Source of the DNA: Palsa-459 sp963841965
Lineage (GTDB): Bacteria; Actinomycetota; Acidimicrobiia; Acidimicrobiales; RAAP-2
Direction of reading: 5' to 3'
Length of the DNA stretch: 64,000 bases
NCBI GenBank assembly: GCA_963841965.1
Contig: CAWJES010000010.1
Coordinates: 186,001-250,000, forward strand
This document shows positions 26,525 through 36,806 of this stretch, one piece after another; position 1 is the stretch's first letter, and every line of letters begins with the position of its first letter. The notes beneath the pieces were generated by a model that did no database searches, was not told the DNA's origin, and saw only the letters and a program-made list of their open reading frames with translations. Both the position numbers and the translations under genes were made by a program.

Positions 26525-26545
26525 AGTTGGGCAGGGCCCTCAACT
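26525..26545. terminator. Weak hairpin between convergent operons
   Basis: Arms around AGTTGGG and CCTCAACT with one wobble pair, 6 bases after the SDR stop. Confidence 0.3.
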
Positions 26546-26605
26546 GCCGGACATCGCGCGTCGCGAAGCACAAGCGCCGGACGTCGACGTTCATGATCAC
26601 GATGC

Positions 26606-27742
26606 TCAGGAAGCGGGTTGCACCTGGGACTCGGCGTCGCCCACGGGATTGACGAGGAGGATGTCCGAGGCACGGAGGCGGACGTCGACTCGGGTGCTGA
26701 GGTCGATGTCCGCGGCATGGTCGCTGCGGACGTCGACCTTGAGCGTGAGGTCGCCGAGGAGCACCTCGAGCCGGACCGTCGAACCGAGGAAGCTGCGATG
26801 GACCACCGTGCCCTGCCCGTCAGGGTCGACGCTCAACTCGAAGTCCTCAGGCCGCAGCAGCGCATCGACGCGATCGCCCGTCGGAGGTGTCGTGTTCGGC
26901 CGGATCGGGAAGGTCTGGCCGAGTACGATCGCCTCATTGCCCCGGCGCTCGGCCGGGACGCGGCTCGAGACGCCCACGAACTCGGCGACGAACGCTGTGC
27001 TCGGTGCCGCGTAGAGCACCGCCGGGGCAGCCACCTGCTCGATCTTGCCCGCGCGCATGACGCAGACGCGGTCGGCCATGGACAGCGCCTCCTCCTGGTC
27101 GTGGGTGACGAAGATCGTCGTGATGCTGAGCCGCTGCTGGATCGCCCTGATCTGCTCGCGCAGCTCGGCACGAACCTTGGCGTCGAGCGCCGAGAGCGGT
27201 TCGTCGAGCAGGAGCACCTGGGGCTCTATGGCAAGCGCCCGCGCGAGCGCGACCCGCTGCTGCTGGCCTCCGGACAGCTGGTGCGGGTACTTGTTCGCCT
27301 GGTCGGACAGACCGACGAGCTCGAGGTGCTCGTCGGCGACACGGTTGCGGTCCTTCGCCCGGCGACGACGCATCCGGAGCCCGAACGCGACATTCTCGCG
27401 CGAGTTCATGTTCGGGAAGAGCGAGTAGCTCTGGAAGACCATCCCCATGTCGCGCTTCTGGGCAGGCAGCCTCCCGATGTCCTTGCCGTTGACGAGGACC
27501 CGGCCCGCGTCCACATACTCGAACCCCGCGAGGACCCTGAGTGCAGTTGTCTTGCCGCATCCCGAGGGGCCGAGCAGAGCCACGAACTCACCCGGGTGGA
27601 TCGTGAGGCTCAGATCGTCAAGCGCCCTCGTGGCTCCGAAGACCCGCGTCAGCCGCTCCAACGAGACCGTCGACCCCTCGATCGGAGCGCTCGGCGGACG
27701 CCCTGGGTCGGTGGTCTGGCGTACCTCGTCGCTGACGGTCAC
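26606..27742 (-). CDS. ABC transporter ATP-binding protein (PotA/FbpC-like)
   Basis: 378 residues. Walker A LGPSGCGKTT, Q-loop VFQSYSLFP, signature LSGGQQQRV, Walker B LLLDEPLSALD and the switch histidine in FVTHDQEE. A C-terminal TOBE domain (about 290-370) is present. It energises import through the two permeases encoded just upstream. The GTG start overlaps the permease stop (GTGA). The gene set resembles importers for iron, polyamines or 2-aminoethylphosphonate; the last is favoured by the phosphonatase-like genes at 31.8-33.6 kb. Confidence 0.9.
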   Translation of the reverse strand: MTVSDEVRQTTDPGRPPSAPIEGSTVSLERLTRVFGATRALDDLSLTIHPGEFVALLGPSGCGKTTALRVLAGFEYVDAGRVLVNGKDIGRLPAQKRDMGMVFQSYSLFPNMNSRENVAFGLRMRRRRAKDRNRVADEHLELVGLSDQANKYPHQLSGGQQQRVALARALAIEPQVLLLDEPLSALDAKVRAELREQIRAIQQRLSITTIFVTHDQEEALSMADRVCVMRAGKIEQVAAPAVLYAAPSTAFVAEFVGVSSRVPAERRGNEAIVLGQTFPIRPNTTPPTGDRVDALLRPEDFELSVDPDGQGTVVHRSFLGSTVRLEVLLGDLTLKVDVRSDHAADIDLSTRVDVRLRASDILLVNPVGDAESQVQPAS

Positions 27743-28599
27743 GATGCGGTGGTCCTCCTCTTGAGCTTTTGGCGAGATCGGATGAGGTCGACCACCACGA
27801 TGGCCGACAGGAGGATCCAGGTGCCGAGAAGCAGGAGCATCGAGACGGCGACGGTGATGTGGCCGTCGGTCCCGTTGAACTGCACGATCCACACCGAGAT
27901 GGTCTGCCACTGCGTGAGGTACGCGAGTGTGAACTCTGCGAAGACGAGTGCGATGGTGAGCACGACCGCCGAGATGAGCGCTGTCGTCAGATTCGGCAGG
28001 ATGACGCGAAGCAGCGTGGAGATCCAGCGGCCACCGAGCGACTTGGAAGCCTCGACGAGCGTCTTGAGGTCGATGGCCCCGAGCCCCGCGTCGAGTGATC
28101 GGTACACGAACGGCATGGCGAGGATGACGTACAGGAGCGAAAGCAGGTACGGGGAGTTGCGGAGCGCGAGGGGATAGGTCTTGAGCACGCCGAGGACCAG
28201 CACGATCGGAGGGAAGACGATCGGCAGCAGCGTCACGAGATCCATGACACGCCGCATCTTCGGCAGCTTCAGGTGGACGTACACCGTGGTCGGGATCATC
28301 AGCGCCATCGTGACCACCATCGCGAGGACGGCGAGCCGGACCGTCAGCCACAGGGCCGATCCGAGGTACGGCTGGGACGCGATCGACCGGACGGTCGAGA
28401 AGGAGAAGTTCCCGTTCGCATCCTCGAACGTGTACTTGAGACCCGCGAAAAGGGGAAGCAGGAAGTACACCGCGGCGACCAGCAGCACGAATCCCCTGAA
28501 GAACCGCGGCCGACGACGACGCTTCGCCGATGCGATCGGCATCTCCTCGGCGACACCCTCGACCTCCTCGGTGCCGATGGGTGCGACTAGCGAAGCCAC
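27739..28599 (-). CDS. ABC transporter permease (second)
   Basis: 286 residues from GTG 28599. Six hydrophobic segments and the EAA loop EASKSLGGRWISTLLRVILP near residue 190. The start overlaps the stop of the first permease by 13 bases and has a GAAGGG site. PotC-like partner of the preceding permease, forming the membrane channel of the importer. Confidence 0.88.
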   Translation of the reverse strand: MASLVAPIGTEEVEGVAEEMPIASAKRRRRPRFFRGFVLLVAAVYFLLPLFAGLKYTFEDANGNFSFSTVRSIASQPYLGSALWLTVRLAVLAMVVTMALMIPTTVYVHLKLPKMRRVMDLVTLLPIVFPPIVLVLGVLKTYPLALRNSPYLLSLLYVILAMPFVYRSLDAGLGAIDLKTLVEASKSLGGRWISTLLRVILPNLTTALISAVVLTIALVFAEFTLAYLTQWQTISVWIVQFNGTDGHITVAVSMLLLLGTWILLSAIVVVDLIRSRQKLKRRTTAS

Positions 28600-29513
28600 C
28601 GCGTCGCCCTTCTCTGGATGAACACGTACGCGACCATCGTGACGAGGAGCACGACGATCATTCCGAAGCCGATGGCGTACCCGACGTGCTCGTAGCCGGC
28701 GAGGTTGTTCCCGTTGAGGAAGTCGCCAATGAGCACCGGTGACAGGGCGACCGATCCAGCCGTCAGCGCCTGGACGGTCGCGTAGGCAGCGAAGCCGCTC
28801 CCGAACAGGAGCAGCATCCCGCCCAGGACGGCCGGGGTGAGGACGGGCACGCCGACGCGTCGCCAGTAGCTCCACGTCGACGCGCCAAGACCCTCCGCCG
28901 CCTCGCGCCAACTCGGACGCAGGCCCCCGAGAGCCGGGGTCACGATGAGGACCATGAGCGGGATCTGGAAGTACAGGTAGACGAAGACCACGCCGTTGAA
29001 GTCGGAGAGATTCGGCTCGAACGTGATGCCGATCGACTTCAGCCAGACCGTGGCGATGCCGTTCAGGCCGTAGGAGGCGAGGAAGATGAACGCCAGGTTG
29101 ACGCCGCCGAAGTTGGCGAGGACGCCTGATGCGGATGCGACGAGCCGCCGGAGCAGCTCGCTTCTCGACGTCGCGATGGCGTGGGCGAGGAAGACTCCCA
29201 GGATGCCCGGGACGATCGAGGTGAACAGCGCGAGCTCGATGCTGTTCTTGAATCCGGCCGCGTAGACGCCGGTGAACAGCAGGTTGATGTTGTGCATCGT
29301 CCAGTGCCCGTCGACGGTCTTGAACGCGAGGATCGAGACCGCGACCATCGGCAGGAAGAGGCCGAGGGCCACGTAGACCGTGAACGGCATCATTGCCAGG
29401 AACGGCGTGATGACCTGGAAGACGGAGCGCCGCTTGGTCTGTACGACGGAGCCACCCCCGACCCCGGCGACTTGCGTGCCGGGATCGGGGGTGATGGTTC
29501 CGCTACTGCTCAT
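28587..29513 (-). CDS. ABC transporter permease (first)
   Basis: 308 residues with six membrane segments. The EAA loop EAAEGLGASTWSYWRRVGVP near residue 215 contacts the ATPase. N-terminal cytoplasmic tail of about 35 residues rich in Gly and Thr. PotB-like member of a two-permease importer; it lies 25 bases downstream of the binding-protein gene. Confidence 0.88.
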   Translation of the reverse strand: MSSSGTITPDPGTQVAGVGGGSVVQTKRRSVFQVITPFLAMMPFTVYVALGLFLPMVAVSILAFKTVDGHWTMHNINLLFTGVYAAGFKNSIELALFTSIVPGILGVFLAHAIATSRSELLRRLVASASGVLANFGGVNLAFIFLASYGLNGIATVWLKSIGITFEPNLSDFNGVVFVYLYFQIPLMVLIVTPALGGLRPSWREAAEGLGASTWSYWRRVGVPVLTPAVLGGMLLLFGSGFAAYATVQALTAGSVALSPVLIGDFLNGNNLAGYEHVGYAIGFGMIVVLLVTMVAYVFIQRRATRWLR

Positions 29514-29538
29514 GTGCCTAGTTGTAGTGCAGCGTCAA

Positions 29539-30705
29539 CTAGTAGGAGGGCCCGAAGTCTCCGACCTCAGACGCCCAGTCTGCGAGCACGACCTGCTGGG
29601 CCGCGTCCTGCTGCGCGAGGGTCGCCGAGACTGGCTTGGCGGTCTTCGGCAGCGACGGGAGCTCGTCGAGGAACTTCTTGTTCACCGTCTTGTCCTTCAC
29701 GAGCAGCGGAAGCTCGACCGGCAGCACCTGTCCGCCGAGGAAGAGGTTCTGGCCCGTCGAGGAGTACAGGTACTCCTCCCAGAGGCGTGCTGCAGCCGGG
29801 TCCGGCGCGTTCTTCGCGATGGCCTGGTTGTAGTAGCCCTGATAGACGGCGTCCGACGGGTAGATGACCTTCAGCGTGTTGAACGTCCCACCGAACTTCG
29901 GCTGCGCCGGGTACAGGTTGAAGTCCCACCACAGCATGATCGGCGTCGTGCCGTTCTGCAGGGTGGAGATCGTGGCCACGACCGGGTTGAAGTTGCCGTC
30001 CTTCTTCAGGGTTGCGAAGAAGTCGACGCCGGGCTTGATGTTGTTCACCGAGCCGCCGTTCGCCAGCGCCGCCGCGTACACCGCTGCGAATGCCGCACCC
30101 GCCTGGTTCGGGTCGTTGTTGATGCCGACCTCGCCCTTGTAGGCCGGGTTGGTCAGGCTCTTGATCGACGTCGGGCACTTGGAGACGAACTGCGTGTTGC
30201 ACGCGATCGCGACCGTGCCGGCGTAGTCCGCGTACCACAGGCCGTTCGCGTCCTTCAGGTTCGCCGGGATCGACTTCCACGTCGCCACCTTGTAGGGCGC
30301 CCACAGGCTGTCGTAGGGAGCGGCGTGGGTCAGGCCGACGTCGACGACGTCGGGACCGCGCGAGCCCTGGTTGGCGCTGACCGCGGTGACCTCATCGCCA
30401 CTCGAGCCGTTGGGGTTGGCGTCGGTGATGTTGATGCCGTACTTCTTCTGGAAGTCCTTCATGATCGTGCCCTCGTTGGCCCAGCCAGCGAGCGGAAGCG
30501 TGATCGTGTTGAGCTGACCCTCAGCCTTGGCTGCCTTGACCAGGGCGGTCATGCCGCCGCACGCCGAAAGGCTGGCGCACGTCTTGTAGTCGATCTTGGG
30601 CTTGGCTGTCGCACTTGCAGTGCCAGCCCCCGAGATGGCGATGCCGAGCAGGCCGGCCGCCGTGACGCCCGCCAGCACGGACGCCTTGAGCTTTGTGAGA
30701 GACAA
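29539..30705 (-). CDS. ABC transporter substrate-binding protein (possible phosphonate importer)
   Basis: 388 residues if read from TTG 30705, which is preceded at 7 bases by GGAGG; no ATG or GTG fits. Signal peptide (residues 1-33, cleavage near ASATA). The mature protein is a type 2 periplasmic-binding fold like iron(III), spermidine and 2-aminoethylphosphonate binding proteins, with DVVDVGLTHAAPYDS and WYADYAGTVAIACN. It heads the operon SBP-permease-permease-ATPase. Substrate is not readable from the sequence. The phosphonatase-like HAD and FAD oxidase genes 1 kb upstream on the same strand, and a PHO-box-like repeat before this gene, suggest an organophosphonate. Confidence 0.82.
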   Translation of the reverse strand: MSLTKLKASVLAGVTAAGLLGIAISGAGTASATAKPKIDYKTCASLSACGGMTALVKAAKAEGQLNTITLPLAGWANEGTIMKDFQKKYGINITDANPNGSSGDEVTAVSANQGSRGPDVVDVGLTHAAPYDSLWAPYKVATWKSIPANLKDANGLWYADYAGTVAIACNTQFVSKCPTSIKSLTNPAYKGEVGINNDPNQAGAAFAAVYAAALANGGSVNNIKPGVDFFATLKKDGNFNPVVATISTLQNGTTPIMLWWDFNLYPAQPKFGGTFNTLKVIYPSDAVYQGYYNQAIAKNAPDPAAARLWEEYLYSSTGQNLFLGGQVLPVELPLLVKDKTVNKKFLDELPSLPKTAKPVSATLAQQDAAQQVVLADWASEVGDFGPSY

Positions 30706-30739
30706 TGCACTACCTCCGCTAGTTCGGGGTCCCGATCTG

Positions 30740-30761
30740 GTTACCCCGCGAGGAAGGTAAC
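30740..30761. promoter_or_regulatory. Inverted repeat upstream of the importer operon
   Basis: GTTACC at 30740-30745 and GGTAAC at 30756-30761 with a 10-base spacer, 35-56 bases upstream of the TTG start. Confidence 0.4.
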
Positions 30762-30768
30762 GATTCGA

Positions 30769-30786
30769 GGTTTGCACTCGGTGACA
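30769..30786 (-). promoter_or_regulatory. PHO-box-like direct repeat upstream of the importer operon
   Basis: On the minus strand TGTCACC-gagt-GCAAACC: two 7-base units with 11-base periodicity, the layout of actinobacterial PhoP boxes (consensus GTTCACC). A similar pair precedes the FAD oxidase gene at 33601-33618. Confidence 0.4.
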
Positions 30787-31000
30787 GTTCGACCACGTGC
30801 GGATGACAATTGGACAACGGGGTGACGCGCCTGCTCGATGCGACCATATCGACCGTTTTCCCTCGTGAACGTGCGTGATGCGCCACCGCTCCTCCGCCAT
30901 CGCCTCGTCGCGACGAAACTTCGGTAACACGTTTGTGACGAAGTGAAACATTCCGTGACAGAACGGCGACCTCGGCACCGTCGACATTCGGTCGGGCTCG
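30787..31000. other. Intergenic region, no gene seen
   Basis: Together with the sites above this forms the 309-base gap 30706-31014 between divergent genes. I see no credible ORF or RNA. Around 30925-30962 there are three GTGA repeats without regular spacing. Confidence 0.5.
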
Positions 31001-31001
31001 A

Positions 31002-31007
31002 TACGAT
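31002..31007 (+). promoter_or_regulatory. -10 element (TACGAT), leaderless secreted-protein gene
   Basis: Ends 7 bases before ATG 31015. Confidence 0.5.
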
Positions 31008-31014
31008 CGGCTGC

Positions 31015-31461
31015 ATGCACCGCACCCGTGTCCTCGCCGCCCTCCTCACCGTCGCGATCAGCACGCCGATCGCCGTCGCCGCCGTGGGCGCGGGGGCGTC
31101 CGTCCCGAGGGCTGCAACCCAGCCATCGATCGTGCCGTGCGTCGGTCACGCGGTGGCGCGGCCCGCGAGCTTCACCCTCGCGTGCGGTGACGGCAACTGG
31201 TACCTGACGGGCCTGAGCTGGGTCCGGTGGTCCTCGAGCGTCGGCATCGCCCGGGGTGTCGACCATCTGAACGACTGCACGCCGTATTGCGCCGCGGGAA
31301 CCTTCCATACGACCAGCACCGTCGTTGTGTTCTCCGACCCGGTGACCTCACGCGGGGTTCGCGTGTTCTCTGTCGTCTCTGTGCTCGACTCGAGCCGCCT
31401 GCCCGGATCGTCAGGCGCCACGACGGTCGAGGCCTGGCAGATCGTCCCGTCGGGAGGCTGA
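31015..31461 (+). CDS. Small secreted protein, unknown function
   Basis: 148 residues. Signal peptide (1-29, Ala-rich with cleavage near AGASV or PRAAT) and a mature domain of about 115 residues with four cysteines (VPC, LAC, DDC, YC), likely two disulfides. WYLTGLSWVRW followed by a long beta-rich stretch resembles small secreted actinobacterial proteins seen before, but I cannot name a family. It sits inside the putative phosphonate locus on the opposite strand, with its own leaderless promoter and a bidirectional terminator downstream. Confidence 0.65.
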   Translation: MHRTRVLAALLTVAISTPIAVAAVGAGASVPRAATQPSIVPCVGHAVARPASFTLACGDGNWYLTGLSWVRWSSSVGIARGVDHLNDCTPYCAAGTFHTTSTVVVFSDPVTSRGVRVFSVVSVLDSSRLPGSSGATTVEAWQIVPSGG

Positions 31462-31532
31462 GCCGCGCGAGCGGAGGATCGGCGACGTCCGGCGATCAAC
31501 CCGGCAGATCCTGCGATTTCAACGCCAGACGT

Positions 31533-31571
31533 CGAACGCCCCGCCGGACCTGGGGTCTGGCGGGGCGTTCG
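31533..31571. terminator. Bidirectional hairpin terminator
   Basis: Inverted repeat: 13 perfect pairs (arms 31533-31545 and 31559-31571) extended inward to about 18 with one wobble. It lies between the convergent secreted-protein gene and the tRNA gene and can serve both. Confidence 0.8.
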
Positions 31572-31608
31572 GGCGTCTATGGACCCACATGCCGTGGGGA
31601 CCACGTCG

Positions 31609-31682
<74 letters not shown>

Positions 31683-31773
31683 TCGCGAAGGTCGAGGATA
31701 GCAGACGTTGGACGACCTTCAACAGTGGTCCAGCAAGCATGCGTGCGGTGCCGAGCCTCGCATCCGACAAGGG

Positions 31774-32448
31774 TCAGTCTTCTCGAGCGGCGAGCAGGGC
31801 GGGCAGGTTCGCCACGGAGTCGATGACCTCATCGGCGCCACCCGCACGCAACCGCTCGTCCGCGTCGGTGCCCGTGCGGACCCCCACGCAGAGACCCGCG
31901 CCCGCGCGCTTGCCCGCCACCATGTCGGACCAGGTGTCCCCCACGACCACCATCGCGCTGACGGCACTTGCACCTGTGCGAAGCAGGCACGTGAGCAGCA
32001 TGTCCGGGCTCGGTCGACCCCGTCCCGCGTCTGCGGGCGAGATCGCGGCGTCGAAGAGGCCGACCCAGCCCAGCTCGTCGAGCAGGGCCTGCTGCGTCGA
32101 GGGCGAGAACCCGGTCGTCAGCGCGACCTTGTACCCATCATCGCGCAGCCGTTCGACCGTCCCGCGGGCTCCGGGGACCTCGCTGATCCCGAGCTCTCGC
32201 ACCGCATCGGTGAAGTGGCGCTCGAACGACAGGTTCGCCACCTCCGCCCGATCGCCGAAGAGGACCGTGAAGACCTCGATCTTCGACTGGCCCATCGTCT
32301 CGACGACGTAGGTCTCCATCCGGTCCGCCTCGACCCCGTCGACGCCCAGTCCCGCGATCGTCCGCCGGAACGCCTCGAGTACGAGGCCGTCGTCGAGCAC
32401 GGTCGTTCCGGCCATGTCGAAGCAGACGAGCTCGAATACGGCGCTCAT
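31774..32448 (-). CDS. Phosphonatase-like HAD hydrolase
   Basis: 224 residues. HAD motif I is CFDMAGTTVLDDG; DxAGTTxxD is the form found in phosphonoacetaldehyde hydrolase and its TIGR03351 relatives, with motif II LTTGFS, motif III lysine in the GRGRPSPDM region and motif IV VVVGDTWSDM. The Schiff-base lysine region of PhnX is not evident. The ATG overlaps the stop of the FAD oxidoreductase gene (ATGA). TIGR03351 and TIGR03364 families are known to co-occur and are proposed to break down an aminophosphonate by oxidative deamination followed by C-P cleavage. Confidence 0.85.
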   Translation of the reverse strand: MSAVFELVCFDMAGTTVLDDGLVLEAFRRTIAGLGVDGVEADRMETYVVETMGQSKIEVFTVLFGDRAEVANLSFERHFTDAVRELGISEVPGARGTVERLRDDGYKVALTTGFSPSTQQALLDELGWVGLFDAAISPADAGRGRPSPDMLLTCLLRTGASAVSAMVVVGDTWSDMVAGKRAGAGLCVGVRTGTDADERLRAGGADEVIDSVANLPALLAARED

Positions 32449-33556
32449 GCGAACGTCTCCTCGGCGATCGCCGGTGCGAGGGTCATGCCACGGCCCCCAG
32501 CGCCGGTCACGGCCAGGACGCCGGACGCCACCTCGCTCCGGAAGTAGAGCTCGTCGTCGGAGACCTTCCGCAGCTGGTGGTACACGCCCGTCCAGCGCCT
32601 CTCGATCCTCGGGAAGGGCTCGCCGATCACCTCGCGCGCGAGCTGCTCGATCAGGGCGACCGGCTCGTCGGAGAGGTCGAAGGCGAAGGGCTCGTCGTAC
32701 TCGTGTGTGTCTCCGATCGTGAGGCCGCCATGGAGGCGCTGCTGGCACAGGAGCTGGATCGCGTACCGCGCCAGGGGCGCCTCCTGCGGACCGAGCTGCG
32801 CATCGGCGAGCTCCCGGAAGGCTGGGTAGTACCGAAGGGAGTTGCCGTCCGCGACCGAGGTCGACAGGTCGCGGCCAAGCGGCTCGGTCTCGATCATGTG
32901 CAGGCGGACCCGCTGCAGCTGGGTGCCCTCGAAGAGCTCGCCCATGGCGCCACCCTCGACGGCACCGACGCAGAGCACGACAAGGTCGCCCTCATGGCGG
33001 CTCCCGGTGTGGTCGGTGACCGCGTGGTCCGAGACCGCGATCACCTCGCGCGGCGCGACATACGCATAGCGGCCGGTTGCGAGCATCCACTCGCGCAACG
33101 CACCCAGCGCCAGGCGCGACTCGACAGCGGCGTCGAGCGGGCAATGGAGACCCGCGAGGAACGTCCCGCGAAGCCCCGGGTTGACCTGCCGAGCCTCATC
33201 GGCGTCGAGGAGGGCGAACTGGCGATCGGCTGCGTCTCCCCGGGCGCACGCTTGCTCGAGGACCCGGAGCTCTGGCTCCGTCGACGCGAGCGTCATCGAT
33301 CCGTTCGGCCGGAAACCGAGGCCGGGCACGTCGTGGCCGACCTGGCCCCAGAGTTCGCGGGAGCGAGCGCGAGTGCGAGCTCGGCCCCCGGGGCTCGACC
33401 GCTCACCCAGCACAGCCCGAAGTTCCTGACAGAGGCGCCATTCGGCACCTCGTCGCGATCCAGGTGGACCACCGACGCATTGGACCGGAGGGCGAAGAGC
33501 GCGTGCATCGTGCCGAGGATGCCCCCGCCGACAACGACGACCTTGTTGAGTGTCAT
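32445..33556 (-). CDS. FAD-dependent oxidoreductase, aminophosphonate-type (TIGR03364-like; one frameshift)
   Basis: From ATG 33556 the N-terminus has the FAD motif VVVVGGGILGTMHAL. The frame breaks near 33370; one missing base there joins it to the frame running to 32445, giving about 370 residues (1112 plus 1 is divisible by three). The second part has GYxHQLRKV-like and VTGAGGRGMTLAP segments of DAO-fold oxidases. The family, coupled to a phosphonatase-like HAD gene as here, is proposed to deaminate an aminoethylphosphonate derivative oxidatively. First gene of a two-gene operon. Confidence 0.8.
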
Positions 33557-33600
33557 GCTCGTAGTGTCGCCGACGCCGCGTGTCGAGTCGAGGTCGAAGT

Positions 33601-33618
33601 CGTGACAATCACGTGACG
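33601..33618 (-). promoter_or_regulatory. PHO-box-like direct repeat upstream of the FAD oxidase gene
   Basis: On the minus strand CGTCACG-tgat-TGTCACG, an 11-base-period direct repeat 45-62 bases before the ATG. Same architecture and TGTCAC core as the repeat at 30769-30786. Confidence 0.4.
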
Positions 33619-33650
33619 GAAGCTCGAATCTTCTCGCCGACCTGATCGCG

Positions 33651-36600
33651 CTAGCGGACCGCTCGCGTCGCGATCGGACTGGGCAGCGCGACGGCGTCTC
33701 GTCTCGAGGACGCGCGCCTCGAGGCTGCTCGCGCGACAACCCGCGCCGTCGTGGTCGCGGTGGCTGGAGCCCTCGTGGTCGTGCTTGCCTTCGACGCCGT
33801 CGCGGACGACGAGTGCGACGCGGACGAGGCCGCTGAGGAGCCCAGCTTCGCATCGGCCTTGCCGAGATAGGCCTCCATCTGGTTCACATACGCCTGGTAG
33901 GCACCGAGGTCGCCGCTCACCAGCGCGGTCTCTGCCTTGTCGTAGGCGGCCTGGGCGAGCGCGAGGTACTGGGCGGCGCTCAGGTTCGCAGAGCTCGACC
34001 CGCCCGAACCGGACCCGCCGGACCCCCCGCCGGATCCCGCCGACGCGCCGAAGACCTCGCTGAGCGTGCCCGCGAGCGTCGGTGCGAAGCCGACCTTGTC
34101 GTTGTAGTCAGCAATCACGTAGGCCAGCACGGGCAGCTCCGTCGCCGTGCTCGTCACGTACATCGGGCGGACGTACAGCATCGAGCCGTTGATCGGGACC
34201 ATGAGGACGTTGCCGAGCAGCACCTGGGAGCCGTTCGTGTTCAGGAGCGTGATCTGCTTGGAGGCGACCGCGTTCGCGTCCATCTGCGAGTCCGCCTGGA
34301 CAGGCCCCACCGTCGTGCCGCTGTGCGGCGACACGTAGGTGTAGAGGTTGCCGTAGTCACTCGGATCAGACAGGGCCACCATGAAGGCCGAGAGGTTCAG
34401 CACGGGCGTCGAGCTCGACGAGCCGCCGTTCCCGGCCGATGCGGGGACGTACGCGTCGGTGAGGGTGTATGCCGGATTCGCCGTGCCGGGCATCGTGTAG
34501 ATCTGGTACAGCGGGTCCATCCTCGCGGCCTGCTCGCTCGCGAGGAAGCCCTGCGAGTCGAACTGCTTCGCCTGCTGGATCGTGTTGCTCGGCGGACCCG
34601 CCCCGTCGGTCGGTGAGATGCTCCACCCGTCGCCGTTGTTGTAGAAGGCGGACGGGTTCGTGATGTGGTAGCGGCCGTAGATGGCAGCCTGGATCGAGAA
34701 GATGTCCGCCGGGTACTTGAGGTGGGCGCGCAGGGTCCCGTTGGCATCTTGATCAGGCGGCTGATCAGGCCGGGGTAGGCACTGCTCCAGGCCTTGAGGA
34801 CCGGGTCAGTCAGGTCCATCGCGTAGAGCGTCGCCTGGCCCGAGTAGGCGTCGACGATGACCTTCACCGAGTTTCGGACGTAGTTGTACGAGCCAGGGAG
34901 CCCGTTGTCGCTCGGGACGAGTGCGTGTTCGCGTTCTCCGCGTACGGGTACTGGTCCGTCGTCGTGTAACCATCGAGCACCCAGTGATGTGGCCACCGAT
35001 CAGCGCCGCGTAGGGGTGCGCGTCGATGGACAGGAAGGGCGCCGCGCGCTGCGCGATCTGGACAACATTGCGGACGAAGATGATCCTCGACCTGCGAGGT
35101 GATGAGGTTGGAGAGCAGGATGTTGGGGTCGCCGAGTCGCAGCGCGAACATCGCCCGGCGGAAGAACCCGTCGATGGGGACTGCCGCCGTTGCCCTTGTA
35201 GTGCGAGTCGAACGTCCCGCTCTGACGACTCGTAGTTGAGCTCCTCCTGCTTCGTGTTGACCACGGTGAAGCCGTTCTGGTCGGAGTCCGAAGTAGATGC
35301 CCGGGCGTGGTGACCTGCGAGAACCCGTTGGTCGACACGGGCGGGGAAGACGTTCTGGAAGACATCGAACTGCGGCCCACCCGTTGGTGGGCTGCACGGC
35401 GTTCGAGGGCGCGATCACAAGGCCTTCGGCCGTGCGTGAACTGCAGGTGCTCGTTTACCCACGTCTGGTTTGGGCGAGGCCGCTCGAGTTCGGGCCCTCG
35501 GACGCCCTCGACGACCGGCGTGAGCACGCCGTTCGAGCGATGTAGCGGTCCTCACCGAGAGAGCGGAGAACGCGTAGTAGTTGCGCAGCGACTCGGAGGC
35601 GCTGGAACGTCCGCTGGGGTGATCAGAGGGATCGGGGTCCCAGAGCCGGATCGCCGTGAGCACGGTGTCGCAGCAGCCACGATCTTCGTCGGTGAAGTCG
35701 GAGGCCGTCCCCTCGAGAAGGGGGGCCGTCTTCACGTACTACCCACGTTGTACGCGGCCCTCGTCGCCGCGATGTTGCGCTGGGATGTACGGGAGCTCGA
35801 GCAGAGCTCTGCGCGGGGGTCACCTTCAGGGCCTGGAGGACCGCGGGGTAGATCACGCCGATGGGCAAGGGCCACGAACGCCCAGAGCCCGACCGCGATG
35901 ATCGGCAGGGTCCATCCGCGCTGGCGGGGGATGTTCGACGAGCAGGATCAGGGGCAGCGGCGAGGCTGAGCCAGAACAGCAGGGTGAGGCGGGGATCCGC
36001 GCGTGCACGTCCGTGTACCCGGCGCCTTCGACGACGCCGCTGGTCGAGGTCACCATGTGCCACTTCGCGACCAGGTACCCGGCCGCCTTCGCGACCGCGA
36101 GCAGCGCGAGCAGGACCGACAGGTGGACCTTCACCCCGGGGCTGACCCTCGGCGTCACCCGGGCTGCGCGGATCCCGCCGTTCAGGTAGTGGAAGATCAC
36201 GGTGAACACGATGATCGCGATGAGCGAGGCGAGCACCCAGTCGACGACGAAGGTCAGGAACGGGAGCCGGAAGACGTAGAAGCCGACGTCCTTGCCGAAC
36301 AGCGGGTCCTTGATGCCGAACGGCTGGTAGTTGGCGAAGAGGAGGTAGCTCTGCCACTTGCCGACCGTCCCGGATGCCGCGATCAGGGCGAGCACGACCG
36401 ACAGCAGGGCGTAGAGGCGGCCTGCGTACGGGCGGACCACGCCCTGAAATCTCCGGACGAGCTCGTCCTCGGGTGCGTCGAGGAGGAGTTCCGAGGGGCC
36501 GAGCCGGTTGCACAGCAGCAGGTTCACCCACATCGCGAAGAAGAAGACGAGCCCGAAGGTGAGGAACAGGCCGATCTTCACCTCGAGCATCGTGGAGAAG

Positions 36601-36767
36601 ACCACGTGCTGGCCGATCGAGGAGTACCACAGCGAGTCGGTGTAGAGGCCGGCGAGCGACCGGAGCGAGATGATCAGGATGATGAGCAGCGCGATGACGA
36701 CGCCGATGATGATCCGGCGTCTCCGTCGTCCTGGTCGGACCTCTGGCAGATCCGTGGGGCTTCGCAC
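33651..36767 (-). pseudogene. UPF0182 family large membrane protein, frame broken many times
   Basis: GTG start at 36767. The first 280 residues are intact: seven hydrophobic segments and the family sequence LWYSSIGQHVVFSTML and WQSYLLFANYQPFGIKDP. From about 35950 to 34740 the frame shifts repeatedly, with recognisable family pieces in all three frames (for example NYVRNSVKVIVDAYSGQATLYAMD and LDGYTTTDQYPYA). The last 290 residues (34520-33651) are again open, ending in a Ser/Gly-rich linker, a helical LSAAQYLALAQAAYDKAE segment and a Ser/Arg/Thr-rich tail. Total about 1038 codons, normal for the family (Rv3193c is about 990). The density of shifts suggests poor sequence quality rather than decay. 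Function unknown; likely cell envelope. Confidence 0.8.
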
Positions 36768-36774
36768 TGGCGCG

Positions 36775-36780
36775 AGCCTA
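36775..36780 (-). promoter_or_regulatory. -10 element (TAGGCT) of the UPF0182 gene
   Basis: Minus strand, 7 bases before GTG 36767. The 13-base stretch TAGGCTCGCGCCA is identical to that before the DivIVA-like gene at 38385. Confidence 0.55.
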
Positions 36781-36806
36781 CGAGGTCCGCAGGTGCACCG
36801 GGTTCG

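Noticed and set aside
34740..35950. Programmed frameshifting in the UPF0182 gene
   Set aside because: Too many shifts in both directions within about 1.2 kb and no slippery site or structure pattern; sequencing error is more likely.
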